A stretch of 64,000 nt of DNA. Origin: CAWKCE01 sp032127035. GTDB taxonomy: Bacteria; Actinomycetota; Actinomycetes; JAHEKZ01. The translations under genes were made by a program, and so were the position numbers. The stretch is taken from contig CAWKCE010000003.1 of NCBI GenBank assembly GCA_963848085.1, forward strand, positions 186,001 to 250,000. Reading direction: 5' to 3'. Each line of letters begins with the position of its first letter. Within the stretch, counting starts at the first letter, position 1. The notes under the pieces were generated by a model. The model saw only the letters and a list, made by a program, of their open reading frames with translations, searched no databases and was not told the DNA's origin. This document shows, piece by piece, positions 21,709 through 29,764 of the stretch.

Positions 21709-23094
21709 ATGTCTGAGTTCTCGCCGAAGACCATCATCGAGCCGTTCCGCATCCACTCGGTCGAGCCGATGCGGCTGACGACCGAGGCTGAGCGCGGCGA
21801 CGCTCTGGTCGAGGCGGGCTACAACTTGTTCAACCTGCGGGCTGAGGACGTGCTGGTCGACCTCCTCACCGACAGCGGAACCGGCGCGATGTCGCGCGAC
21901 CAGTGGGCTGCGATCCAGCGTGGTGACGAGTCGTACGCGGGTTCGCCGTCGTGGTTCAAGTTCCGGGACGCGGTGCAGGACCTGTTCCCGTTCCGGCACA
22001 TCATCCCCACCCACCAGGGTCGGGCCGCGGAGAAGATCCTGTTCACGTTGCTGGGTGGTCCCGGCAAGGTGGTTCCCAACAACACCCACTTCGACACCAC
22101 GCGTGCCAACGTCGAGGCCAGTGGCGCGGAGGCCGTCGACCTGGTCATCCCGGAGGGTCGTGACCCGCAGGCCGAGCACCCGTTCAAGGGCAACATGGAT
22201 GTCGAGGCCCTCGATCGGCTGCTGACGGAGCGGGTCGGTGACGTCCCCGTGGTCATGATGACCATCACGAACAACTCTGGCGGCGGGCAGCCGGTGTCGA
22301 TGGCGAACCTGCTCGCGGTCCGCGAGGTCTGCGACCGTCACGGCGTCCCGTTGTTCCTCGATGCCTGCCGGTTCGCTGAGAACGCCTGGTTCATCCGGGA
22401 GCGCGAGGAGGGCATGCACGACCGGGATGTCCGGGACATCGTTCGTGAGATCGCGGCCGTGGCCGACGGGATGACCATGAGCGCCAAGAAGGACCCGCTG
22501 GGCAACATCGGCGGGTGGCTGGCGATGGACGACGACACGCTCGCCGAGGCGTCACGCAACCTGTTGATCCTCACCGAGGGCTTTCCGACGTATGGCGGCC
22601 TCGCGGGGCGCGATCTGGAGGCCCTCGCCCAAGGGCTGCAGGAGGTGGTGTCGCACGACTACCTGCGGTACCGGATCCGCTCCACCGCCTACCTCGGCGA
22701 CGGGCTGCGGAGCGTCGGTGTTCCCGTCGTGATGCCGATCGGTGGTCACGCCGTCTACCTCGACGCGCGTGGGTTGTTGCCGCACCTGACGCCACTGCAG
22801 TACCCGGGCCAGTCCCTGGCGGTTGCGCTGTACGAGGTCGGCGGGGTGCGAGGGTGCGAGATCGGGACGGTGATGTTCGGGCAGCGCCCGGACGGCACAG
22901 AGCAGGCCGCCGCGATGGACCTGGTGCGGCTCGCCATCCCGCGACGGACCTACACCCAGAGCCACATGGACTACGTCATCGAGGTGTGCGGCGAGGTCGC
23001 CAAGCGCGCCCCAGACCTTCCCGCGTACCGGATCGTCGAACAGCCGGCTGCGCTGCGCCACTTCACCGCCCGGTTCGCGCCGGGCGCAGCCTGA
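21709..23094 (+). CDS. tnaA: Tryptophanase / beta-eliminating lyase
   Basis: This PLP enzyme splits tryptophan into indole, pyruvate and ammonia. The 461-residue protein is full length. It has VLVDLLTDSGTGAMS, DESYAGSPSWFKF, IPTHQGRAAEKILF, the PLP lysine in TMSAKKDPLGN (about residue 260) and LRHFTARF at the end. The close relative tyrosine phenol-lyase carries a substrate-binding arginine in the segment that reads GCEIGTVMFG here. That segment resembles tryptophanase (VEIGSFLLG), so tryptophanase is preferred. It is leaderless and lacks the TnaC regulatory system of enterobacteria. The stop is 2 nt from the fetA-like start, so the three genes are probably one operon. Confidence 0.88.
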   Translation: MSEFSPKTIIEPFRIHSVEPMRLTTEAERGDALVEAGYNLFNLRAEDVLVDLLTDSGTGAMSRDQWAAIQRGDESYAGSPSWFKFRDAVQDLFPFRHIIPTHQGRAAEKILFTLLGGPGKVVPNNTHFDTTRANVEASGAEAVDLVIPEGRDPQAEHPFKGNMDVEALDRLLTERVGDVPVVMMTITNNSGGGQPVSMANLLAVREVCDRHGVPLFLDACRFAENAWFIREREEGMHDRDVRDIVREIAAVADGMTMSAKKDPLGNIGGWLAMDDDTLAEASRNLLILTEGFPTYGGLAGRDLEALAQGLQEVVSHDYLRYRIRSTAYLGDGLRSVGVPVVMPIGGHAVYLDARGLLPHLTPLQYPGQSLAVALYEVGGVRGCEIGTVMFGQRPDGTEQAAAMDLVRLAIPRRTYTQSHMDYVIEVCGEVAKRAPDLPAYRIVEQPAALRHFTARFAPGAA

Positions 23095-23096
23095 CG

Positions 23097-23801
23097 GTGC
23101 CGCCGGTGGACGAACCGGTCGTCGAGCTGTTCACCCTGGAGCACGTCGTCGTGGAGCTCGGCGGGCAGCGCGTGGTCGACGGCGTCACCGACCACATTCA
23201 CGAAGGTCACGCGACGGCCCTGGTGGGCCCCAGCGGCTCTGGCAAGACCACGGTGCTACGCCTGCTCAACCGGCTGGTCGAGCCGACGGAAGGGCGGGTG
23301 CTGTTCCGCGGGCGTGACGTGCGCGAGCTGGACGTTCACGACCTCCGAAGACGTGTGGGGCTGCTCGGGCAACATCCGGTGATGCTGACCGGAACGATTG
23401 GCGAGGAGGTGCGCGTCGGGCGGACGGATCTCGCGGACGACGACGTGGCGGGCCTCCTCGACCGCGTCGCGCTCGGTCACTTCCCGCAGGACCGGCCGAC
23501 TGCCGGGCTGTCCGGCGGGGAGCAGCAGCGGCTCGCACTTGCTCGGGCACTCGCGGTCGAGCCGGAGGCGTTGCTGCTCGACGAGCCGACCAGCGCCCTC
23601 GACCCGGCGTCGGCGCGCTCGGTTGATCGTGTCGTGCGTTCGCTCGTGCAGGGCGGTTTGTCGGTGGTGCTCGTCAGCCACGACCGCGACCGGGCCGCAT
23701 CGCTCGCCGACGACGCCCTCGTGCTCGACCGGGGACGGCTGGTCGAGCGCGGCCACCCCAGAGCTGTGCGCTACCTCACCGAGCGGTCGGAGGACCTGTG
23801 A
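23097..23801 (+). CDS. fetA: ABC transporter ATPase, FetA/YbbL-like
   Basis: This 234-residue ATP-binding subunit has Walker A GPSGSGKTT (about residues 43-51), Q-loop LLGQHPVM, signature LSGGEQQRLALARAL (about 138), Walker B LLLDEPTSALD and the switch histidine in LVSHDRDRA. Paired with an UPF0014/YbbM permease it matches the FetAB exporter, implicated in iron export and oxidative-stress resistance in E. coli. It begins with GTG 2 nt after the tnaA stop without a clear ribosome site, so translation is likely coupled. A second GTG 9 nt later is an alternative start. No iron box was seen. Confidence 0.85.
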   Translation: MPPVDEPVVELFTLEHVVVELGGQRVVDGVTDHIHEGHATALVGPSGSGKTTVLRLLNRLVEPTEGRVLFRGRDVRELDVHDLRRRVGLLGQHPVMLTGTIGEEVRVGRTDLADDDVAGLLDRVALGHFPQDRPTAGLSGGEQQRLALARALAVEPEALLLDEPTSALDPASARSVDRVVRSLVQGGLSVVLVSHDRDRAASLADDALVLDRGRLVERGHPRAVRYLTERSEDL

Positions 23802-24580
23802 CGACCACTGCGAACGTTCCCAGCTGGGCCGGAGTGATTGCCTCGATCTCCCTGGTTCTTATCGCCGCTGCAGTGACATGGCAGCAGCGGCTCGGCATCA
23901 CGCGTGAACTCCTCATCGCCTCCGTCCGGGCGTTTGTGCAGCTGCTCGCGGTGGGGGCCCTGCTGCTGTTCGTCTTCCACCTGGGGCTGCTGGCGGCGTT
24001 CGCGTGGCTGGCCGTCATGACGGTGATCGGCGGGGTGGTCGCGGGCCGGCGCGCCCGAGGGCTCCCCGACGCGACCCGCGTGGCTGGTGTCGCGATCGCG
24101 GTGGGTACCGCATCGACGATGGGGGTCCTCCTCGTGCTGCAGGTCATCTCGCTCAAGCCGGAGGTCGTCATTCCGGTGGGCGGCATGGTCGTCAGCACCG
24201 CGATGACGGTGACGGCAGTGACACTGAGGCGGACCCGCGACGCGGTCTCGGAGCAGCGAGCGGCCGTGGAGGCAAGGCTGTCTCTCGGGCTGACCGCGCG
24301 GGAGGCATTCGAACCCGTCCGGCGCGCCTCGGTGAGGCTGGCACTCACACCAGCCATCGACACCACGAAGGTGGTCGGCTTGATCAGTCTGCCGGGCGCG
24401 ATGACGGGGTTGATCCTTGCCGGGGTCGAGCCGCTCGAGGCGATTCGCTACCAGATCGTGGTCATGTACATGCTGCTTGCGGCGGCGGCCCTCGCCTCGC
24501 TGGTGTCGTCGCGGATGGCGGAGTCGGCGCTGTTCGACGAGGGCGAGCGGCTGCGCCAGCTGGTGGGCGCTTCCGGCTAG
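23798..24580 (+). CDS. fetB: ABC transporter permease, FetB/YbbM (UPF0014)
   Basis: The 260-residue membrane protein has about six to seven helices, and the UPF0014 signatures RELLIASVRAFVQLLAVG, MTVIGGVVAGRRARG and GMVVSTAMTVTAVTLRR. A coupling-type cytoplasmic segment, ALTPAIDTTKVVGLISLPGAMTGLILAG, is strongly conserved in FetB. The start overlaps the ATPase stop by 4 nt (GTGA). Its own TAG stop is part of the -10 hexamer of tatD. Metal specificity is assigned by homology only. Confidence 0.9.
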   Translation: MTTTANVPSWAGVIASISLVLIAAAVTWQQRLGITRELLIASVRAFVQLLAVGALLLFVFHLGLLAAFAWLAVMTVIGGVVAGRRARGLPDATRVAGVAIAVGTASTMGVLLVLQVISLKPEVVIPVGGMVVSTAMTVTAVTLRRTRDAVSEQRAAVEARLSLGLTAREAFEPVRRASVRLALTPAIDTTKVVGLISLPGAMTGLILAGVEPLEAIRYQIVVMYMLLAAAALASLVSSRMAESALFDEGERLRQLVGASG

Positions 24581-24583
24581 CCT
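24578..24583 (+). promoter_or_regulatory. -10 element TAGCCT of tatD, made from the fetB stop codon
   Basis: The fetB stop TAG (24578-24580) is the first half of TAGCCT, which stands 6 nt before the tatD GTG. Confidence 0.45.
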
Positions 24584-24589
24584 GCCCAG

Positions 24590-25477
24590 GTGACTGACCC
24601 CGACGACGGTGCCCGGATGACTGATGCGGCGCCGGGAGTCGGTGCCTACCCGCTCCCGCCGGAGCCACTCCCGGAGCCGGTCACCGACAGCCACTGCCAT
24701 CTCGACATCGTGATGGACCGCGAACGCGACGGCGCCGGGCTGACGGTCGACGCCGCACTCGAAGCCGCCCGGTCCGTGGGGGTCGCGCAGGTTGTGCAGG
24801 TGGGCTGCGACGTCGCCGGGGCGCAGTGGGCGGTGGACGTGGCGCGGCAGCACGCGTCGGTGGTGGCTGCGGTTGCGCTGCATCCGAACGAGGCGCCCCG
24901 GCTGCAGATCCGCGGTCAGCTGGACGATGCCTTCGCCACCATCGAACAGCTGGCAGCAGACCCGCGGGTCCGCGCCGTCGGGGAGACGGGGCTGGACCAC
25001 TACCGCACCCCACCGGAGGGACGGGTTGCCCAGGAGGAGTCGTTCCGCCGCCACATCGACCTGGCCAAGCGGCTCGGCAAGGCGCTGGTCATCCACGACC
25101 GGGACGCCCATGCCGACGTCCTGCGGGTGTTGGACTCGGAGGGGCCCCCCGAGCACGTCGTCTTCCACTGCTTCTCCGGTGACGCCGACATGGCCCGGAG
25201 GTGCGCCGCGTCCGGATGGGTGCTGTCGTTCGCCGGAACGGTGACCTTCAAGAATGCCCAAGGTCTGCGTGACGCGCTGGCTGTGACGCCGATCGACCAC
25301 CTTCTGGTGGAGACCGACGCGCCGTACCTCGCCCCGGTGCCGTTCCGGGGGCGGCCGAACGCCTCGTATCTCATTCCGGTGACTCTGCGTGCGATGGCGA
25401 GCACGCTGGGTGTGCCGGTCGAGGACCTCGCCGCGGCGACGGCCCGAACGACCTCTCGGGTGTTCGGGGCCTGGTAG
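24590..25477 (+). CDS. tatD: TatD-family metal-dependent DNase
   Basis: TatD enzymes are TIM-barrel two-metal hydrolases acting as 3'-5' exonucleases on damaged DNA or RNA. The 295-residue protein has the first metal motif DSHCHLDIV, AVGETGLDHYR with the metal-binding Glu, HDRDAH, VFHCFSGDADMA and the terminal VETDAPYLAP aspartate, so the site is complete. An N-terminal extension of about 35 residues precedes the barrel. The position metG-tatD-rpfB-rsmA-ispE is a conserved actinobacterial gene order, interrupted here by the hydrolase/tnaA/fetAB block. Confidence 0.95.
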   Translation: MTDPDDGARMTDAAPGVGAYPLPPEPLPEPVTDSHCHLDIVMDRERDGAGLTVDAALEAARSVGVAQVVQVGCDVAGAQWAVDVARQHASVVAAVALHPNEAPRLQIRGQLDDAFATIEQLAADPRVRAVGETGLDHYRTPPEGRVAQEESFRRHIDLAKRLGKALVIHDRDAHADVLRVLDSEGPPEHVVFHCFSGDADMARRCAASGWVLSFAGTVTFKNAQGLRDALAVTPIDHLLVETDAPYLAPVPFRGRPNASYLIPVTLRAMASTLGVPVEDLAAATARTTSRVFGAW

Positions 25478-25617
25478 GCCTGGTCGGGCTTTCTGCTGTC
25501 CACCGGCAGATTCTGGTCCCGCTGCGCAACCGGCGACGTCCGGTACCCTCGGCCGCTGACCCCCTCCCTGGGACGGCGTTTCGGCTCTCGGGGCAGGCCA
25601 CTCGACCCGGGAGACGT

Positions 25618-26712
25618 GTGTCCCGTCCGCTGACGGTTGCGCTGAACGCCGCCTTGGCGGCGCTTCTCGTGCTCGCGATGGGCGGCTTCGTCCGGGCGGA
25701 CTCGACCGTCACCCTCCGGGTGGACGGCGAGCCGTTGACGGTGACGACCCACGCTGGCGACGTGTCGGCACTGCTCGACGAGCAGGGCCTGGAGGTCGAG
25801 TGGCGGGACGTGGTCGCACCGTCCCCCAGCACACGGCTGCGCGACGGCATGGAGGTCACCGTCCGGTACGCGCGTCCGCTGGGGCTTGCCCTGGACGGCC
25901 AGCCGGTCGAGGTGTGGACGACCGCGCTCACCGTCGACCAGGCGCTCGACGACCTGGGACTTCGGGTGCAGACGGCCTCGTTGTCCGCGTCGAGGTCGGC
26001 GCCGATTCCCCGGACCGGTCTGTCGGTGGATGTCGACCTGCCGGACCAGATCACCTTTAAGCATGACGGACGCCGCACGACGCTGCTGACGACCGCGGGC
26101 ACCGTCCGCGCCGCGATGCGGGAGGCGGGCATTCGGCTGAATGGTCGTGACCGGGCGGACGCCGCGCTGGCCGCGACCGTGCGCGACGGGATGGTCGTCA
26201 CGGTGACGCGCGTTGACGTGCGCGTCCTTCGCCGGCCCTATGCGATCGAGCGCAAGCTGGTGCGACGGTCCAACGGGAGCCTGTACGAAGGCGACGAGAA
26301 GCTCGTTCGGGTCGGCCGCGACGGCCGCGGGGTGTCGGTCTTCCGGGTGACCGTCGAAGACGGCGTCGTCGTGCGGCGAGAACTCGTGAAACGGTCGGTG
26401 GTCCGTCGGCCGGTCAACCGGGTCGTCGAGTTCGGGACGAAGGCCCGCGTCTACGCGGCGCCGGGTACCGCGATCGGTGACCTCAACTGGTTCGCGCTGG
26501 CGCAGTGCGAGAGCGGGGGCAACCCGAGTGCGGTGAACCCGGCCGGTTACTACGGCCTGTACCAGTTCGACCTGGGGACCTGGGCCGGTGTCGGCGGCTC
26601 GGGCAACCCGATCGACGCGTCCTCGTCCGAGCAGCTGTACCGGGCACAGCTGCTGTACGCGAGCCGCGGTGCGCAGCCATGGCCGGTGTGCGGTCCGCTG
26701 CTGTTCACGTGA
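25618..26712 (+). CDS. rpfB: Resuscitation-promoting factor RpfB
   Basis: RpfB is a secreted muralytic enzyme that stimulates exit from dormancy and growth. The 364-residue protein has a signal or anchor helix (residues 5-25), three DUF348 repeats (about 30-75, 87-135, 141-190), a G5 adhesive domain (about 200-275) and a C-terminal lysozyme-like Rpf domain (about 283-364). The catalytic Glu is in the LAQCESGGNPSAVN motif (Glu298), and GYYGLYQFDLGTWAGVG and the disulfide cysteine in WPVCGP are present. The order of domains and the length equal Mycobacterium RpfB. GGGAG lies 5 nt before the GTG. No c-di-AMP riboswitch consensus was recognised in the 140-bp leader. Confidence 0.95.
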   Translation: MSRPLTVALNAALAALLVLAMGGFVRADSTVTLRVDGEPLTVTTHAGDVSALLDEQGLEVEWRDVVAPSPSTRLRDGMEVTVRYARPLGLALDGQPVEVWTTALTVDQALDDLGLRVQTASLSASRSAPIPRTGLSVDVDLPDQITFKHDGRRTTLLTTAGTVRAAMREAGIRLNGRDRADAALAATVRDGMVVTVTRVDVRVLRRPYAIERKLVRRSNGSLYEGDEKLVRVGRDGRGVSVFRVTVEDGVVVRRELVKRSVVRRPVNRVVEFGTKARVYAAPGTAIGDLNWFALAQCESGGNPSAVNPAGYYGLYQFDLGTWAGVGGSGNPIDASSSEQLYRAQLLYASRGAQPWPVCGPLLFT

Positions 26713-27599
26713 CGGGTCCGGATGAACCTGCGGGGCCGGGGCAGGCCGCCGCGGGGCTGCTGGGTCCCACGGACGTCCGCGCCCTGGCCGCGGAGCTCGG
26801 GATCCGGCCGAGCAAACGGTGGGGCCAGAACTTCGTTGTGGACGCCAACAGCGTGCGACGCATCGTCCGGTTGGCCGGGCTGGCGCCGTCAGACGTCGTC
26901 GTCGAGGTCGGTCCGGGTCTCGGGTCGCTGACGCTGGGGCTGGTCCCCGCCGCCGCCCAGGTCATCGCGATCGAGGTGGACCCCCGACTCGCGGCGGCAC
27001 TGCCCGCCACGTTGCGTACCCGCGAGCCGGCCCTTGCCGATCGGCTGACTGTCGTGACCGCAGACGCGCTCCACCTGGTGGACCTGCCCCATCCCCCGAC
27101 GGTGTTCGTGGCCAACCTTCCGTACAACGTTGCGGTCCCGGTCCTGCTGCACCTCTTGGAGGTGTTCCCCACGCTGCGGTCTGGGTTGGTGATGGTGCAG
27201 GCGGAGGTTGCCGACCGGCTCGCCGCGGCACCAGGGAGCCGTACCTACGGCATCCCGAGCGTGAAGGCTGCCTGGTACGCCAACGTCGCCAAGGCCGGCA
27301 AGGTCTCGCGTTCGGTGTTCTGGCCGGTTCCCAACGTCGACTCGGGGCTGGTGTCCTTCGTCCGGCGGTCGCCGCCGGAGACGACGGCAACGCGCGAGGA
27401 GGTGTTCGCAGTGGTCGATGCCGCCTTCTCCCAGCGACGTAAGAGCCTGCGGTCGGCGCTGGCCTCCTGGGCGGGCTCGTCGGTCGCCGCGGCGGAGACG
27501 TTGGCACGGGCCGGCGTCGACCCCACGCTGCGGGGCGAACGCCTCGCCGTCGCCGACTTCGCCCGCATCGCGCAGGCCGCGGCGCCGAGGGACCCGTAG
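26709..27599 (+). CDS. rsmA: 16S rRNA adenine dimethyltransferase RsmA (KsgA)
   Basis: RsmA dimethylates two adjacent adenosines (A1518, A1519) in helix 45 of 16S rRNA, a late step of 30S maturation. The 296-residue protein shows KRWGQNFVVDANSVRRIV, the SAM motif EVGPGLGSLTLGL, the IEVDPRLAAAL motif, and the catalytic VFANLPYNVAVPVLL, with the NLPY tetrad. FWPVPNVDSGLVSFVRR and AFSQRRKSLRSAL complete the family pattern. The GTG overlaps the rpfB stop (GTGA), so the two are translationally coupled as in mycobacteria. Confidence 0.96.
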   Translation: MTGPDEPAGPGQAAAGLLGPTDVRALAAELGIRPSKRWGQNFVVDANSVRRIVRLAGLAPSDVVVEVGPGLGSLTLGLVPAAAQVIAIEVDPRLAAALPATLRTREPALADRLTVVTADALHLVDLPHPPTVFVANLPYNVAVPVLLHLLEVFPTLRSGLVMVQAEVADRLAAAPGSRTYGIPSVKAAWYANVAKAGKVSRSVFWPVPNVDSGLVSFVRRSPPETTATREEVFAVVDAAFSQRRKSLRSALASWAGSSVAAAETLARAGVDPTLRGERLAVADFARIAQAAAPRDP

Positions 27600-27602
27600 C
27601 AT
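27597..27602 (+). promoter_or_regulatory. -10 element TAGCAT in front of the ispE leader ORF
   Basis: TAGCAT overlaps the rsmA stop codon (TAG) and stands 7 nt before a GTG at 27610 that opens an 11-codon ORF. Confidence 0.45.
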
Positions 27603-27609
27603 CTGTGTC

Positions 27610-27645
27610 GTGACCAGCATCGGCGTGGGGAGTGCCGAGGCATGA
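27610..27645 (+). CDS. Putative 11-residue leaderless leader peptide overlapping ispE
   Basis: A GTG 7 nt after the -10 hexamer opens the frame VTSIGVGSAEA, which ends in TGA at 27643-27645 and overlaps the ispE ATG as ATGA. If the transcript is leaderless, ribosomes load on this ORF and re-initiate at ispE. A ribosome-binding-like GGGGAG at 27626-27631 within it could assist. There is no homology evidence for so short a peptide, so the call rests on arrangement alone. Confidence 0.4.
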   Translation: MTSIGVGSAEA

Positions 27646-28544
27646 GTCCGGTCACGGTGCGTGTGCCAGCGAAGATCAACCTCCAGCTGTCGGTGGGCGC
27701 CCCACGCGCGGACGGCTTCCACGACATCGCGACCGTCTTCCATGCCGTGGGTGTCTTCGACGACGTGACCGCCCTGCACGGCGACGGGTTGACGGTCAGC
27801 GTGGAGGGGGAGGACGCCGACCAGGTCCCCGTTGACGAGCAGAACTTGGCGATGCGCGCGGCGCGCGTCCTCGCCGAGCACGCCGGTGTCGAGGCGCGCG
27901 CACACCTGCACATCCACAAGGGGATCCCGGTAGCCGGTGGCATGGCCGGCGGAAGTGCTGATGCCGCCGCCGCCTTGGTCGCCCTGGACCAGCTCTGGGG
28001 CACTGGACTCGACCGCTCAGAGCTTGCCCAGCTGGCACCGCAGCTAGGAAGCGACGTCGCCTTCGCACTCACCGGCCACACCGCAGTGGGCCTTGGTCGG
28101 GGTGAGCGGCTCACCCCGGCGCTGGCTCGCGGCCGCTACCACTGGGTCCTGGCCATCGCCGCTGTCGGGCTGTCGACCCCAGAGGTCTACGCCGAGCTCG
28201 ACCGCCTCCGCAACGGAGCAGTCCTGGTGGAGCCCCGGGTGTCGGACCAGCTGATGGGCGCTCTGCGCGGCGGGGACCCGGTGGCCGTCGGCCGGGAGAT
28301 GAGCAACGACATGCAGCGGGCGGCGGTGTCGCTGCGTCCGCAGCTGACCATGACGCTCGACGTCGGGCACGAGTACGGAGCGCTGGCTGCCGTGGTGTCC
28401 GGCTCCGGGCCGACCTGCGCCTTCCTGGCTCGCGACGAGGAGCACGCGCTGGACCTGGCCGTCGCCCTGTCCGGCTCGGGCACGTGCCGGACCGTGAAGC
28501 AGGCCCCCGGTCCGGTGGGTGGCGCACGGGTGGTGGAGCCGTGA
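27642..28544 (+). CDS. ispE: 4-diphosphocytidyl-2-C-methyl-D-erythritol kinase
   Basis: IspE phosphorylates CDP-methylerythritol in the MEP route to isoprenoids, needed for menaquinone and polyprenyl-phosphate carriers. The 300-residue GHMP kinase has VRVPAKINLQLSVG with the catalytic Lys, the ATP loop IPVAGGMAGGSADAAAAL (about residues 95-112), LGSDVAFALTGHTAVGLGRGE with the catalytic Asp, and the C-terminal VVSGSGPTCAFL glycine motif. The start overlaps the putative leader peptide, and the stop overlaps comB by 4 nt. It follows rsmA, the standard actinobacterial order. Confidence 0.95.
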   Translation: MSPVTVRVPAKINLQLSVGAPRADGFHDIATVFHAVGVFDDVTALHGDGLTVSVEGEDADQVPVDEQNLAMRAARVLAEHAGVEARAHLHIHKGIPVAGGMAGGSADAAAALVALDQLWGTGLDRSELAQLAPQLGSDVAFALTGHTAVGLGRGERLTPALARGRYHWVLAIAAVGLSTPEVYAELDRLRNGAVLVEPRVSDQLMGALRGGDPVAVGREMSNDMQRAAVSLRPQLTMTLDVGHEYGALAAVVSGSGPTCAFLARDEEHALDLAVALSGSGTCRTVKQAPGPVGGARVVEP

Positions 28545-29293
28545 CCACCCGGGTGGACCTGGAGTGGGGCATCCAGGGACTGCGGGCGTTGTCCGAGCGC
28601 TGCGAGGCGGTCGTGATCATCGACGTGCTGTCCTTCTCGACGTCGGTGACGGTGGCGGTGGCCCGTGGCGCGGCGGTCTGGCCGCACGCCGGCAGCGACC
28701 GCGCCGAGGAGCTGGCCCGGGCCATCGGCGCCACGCTGGTCCGCGGTCGGAACATGCGAGAGGGCCGCACTCTGTCACCGGCCAGCCTGCTGGACGTGGA
28801 GGAGGGCGACCGTCTGGTCATGCCGTCCCCGAACGGTGCCGCCATCTCCCATGCGGCGCTGATGTCCGGCCTCACGGTCGTGGCTGGCTCGCTGCGTAAT
28901 GCCGGCGCCGTGGCGGCGTGGCTCGACGGACGGTTCGAGACGCTGGGGCTGGTCCCCGCCGGAGAGCGTTGGTCCGACGCCTCGCTGCGTCCCGCGTACG
29001 AGGACCTCGTAGGTGCCGGGGCGATCGCCGCACGCATGCGGGACCGCGGTGCCGACGTGGACTTCGCCCCGGAGGTGATGGGCGCGGCGGCCACCTTTGA
29101 CACGCGCGAGCCCCTGAGCGGCACTCCCTCCGGGCTCGAGCTGGTGTCACGCGGGTTCGCCGACGACGTCGCGCTCGCGGAGATGGTGGATGTCGACCCG
29201 GTCGTGCCGGTGCTTCGCGACGGCCGGTACGTCGCAGTCGAGGCGCCCGACTCAGGCGTGGTCGAACGGGGCGACGACGACGCGAAGGAGTGA
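28541..29293 (+). CDS. comB: 2-phosphosulfolactate phosphatase family protein (ComB)
   Basis: The 250-residue protein belongs to the ComB family: CEAVVIIDVLSFSTSVTVAVARGAAVWP is the metal-binding N-terminal signature, and MPSPNGAAISH and VVAGSLRNAGAVAAWL are also conserved. It ends with DVALAEMVDVDPVVPVLRDG. In methanogens ComB hydrolyses phosphosulfolactate for coenzyme M. Most bacteria carrying the gene make no coenzyme M, and no other coenzyme M genes are present here, so the true substrate is unknown. It is coupled to ispE by a GTGA overlap, and its last 42 bp overlap the end of a convergent MarR gene. Confidence 0.87.
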   Translation: MTTRVDLEWGIQGLRALSERCEAVVIIDVLSFSTSVTVAVARGAAVWPHAGSDRAEELARAIGATLVRGRNMREGRTLSPASLLDVEEGDRLVMPSPNGAAISHAALMSGLTVVAGSLRNAGAVAAWLDGRFETLGLVPAGERWSDASLRPAYEDLVGAGAIAARMRDRGADVDFAPEVMGAAATFDTREPLSGTPSGLELVSRGFADDVALAEMVDVDPVVPVLRDGRYVAVEAPDSGVVERGDDDAKE

Positions 29294-29764
29294 CGCGAGC
29301 GCGCCTTGCTGGGCGTCGTCCAGTCCACCCAGGATCTCGTGCTCCTGACGCAGCAGGTCCGCGAGGGCAGCGTCGACCTTGACCTTGCCGGACTCGGTCA
29401 GCCGCACGAGAACGCCACGTCGGTCGTGCAGGTCCTTGCGGCGCTGCACCAGGTCCGCCGCCGCCAACCGGTCGATGCGGTTGGTCATCGTCCCCGACGT
29501 GACCATCGTCTGCTGGAGAAGCCGCCCCGGAGACAGCTCGTAGGGCTCACCGGAGCGGCGGAGCGCGGCGAGCACGTCGAACTCCCAAGACTCCAGACGG
29601 TGGCTGCTGAACGCTTGCGAACGAGCCCGGTCCAGGTGTCGGGCCAGCCGGGTGACGCGGCTCAGCACCTCCAACGGGGACACGTCGAGGTCCGGTCGCT
29701 CCCGCTGCCACGCGGCGACCAGCTCGTCGACCTCGTCCCGGGACGCTGCTGCCGAATCGGTCAC
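29252..29764 (-). CDS. MarR-family transcriptional regulator
   Basis: The 170-residue protein has the winged helix-turn-helix of MarR: HRLESWEFDVLAALRR leads into YELSPGRLLQQTMVTSGTMTNRIDRL (split recognition helices, about residues 78-103) and the wing DLHDRRGVLVRLTESG. Flanking helices would form the dimer and ligand pocket. It overlaps the DUF4190 gene stop by 4 nt upstream, so the two form an operon, and overlaps comB tail to tail by 42 bp. Target and ligand are unknown. The most likely target is its own operon. Confidence 0.9.
   Translation of the reverse strand: MTDSAAASRDEVDELVAAWQRERPDLDVSPLEVLSRVTRLARHLDRARSQAFSSHRLESWEFDVLAALRRSGEPYELSPGRLLQQTMVTSGTMTNRIDRLAAADLVQRRKDLHDRRGVLVRLTESGKVKVDAALADLLRQEHEILGGLDDAQQGALASLLRVVVAPFDHA

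Noticed and set aside
21697..21709. TnaC-type leader peptide before tnaA
   Set aside because: The promoter hexamer is 6 nt from the ATG, so the transcript cannot carry a leader ORF.
25478..25617. c-di-AMP (ydaO) riboswitch upstream of rpfB
   Set aside because: Such riboswitches precede many actinobacterial rpf genes, but the 140-bp region is short and the consensus segments were not found by eye. A covariance search would decide.
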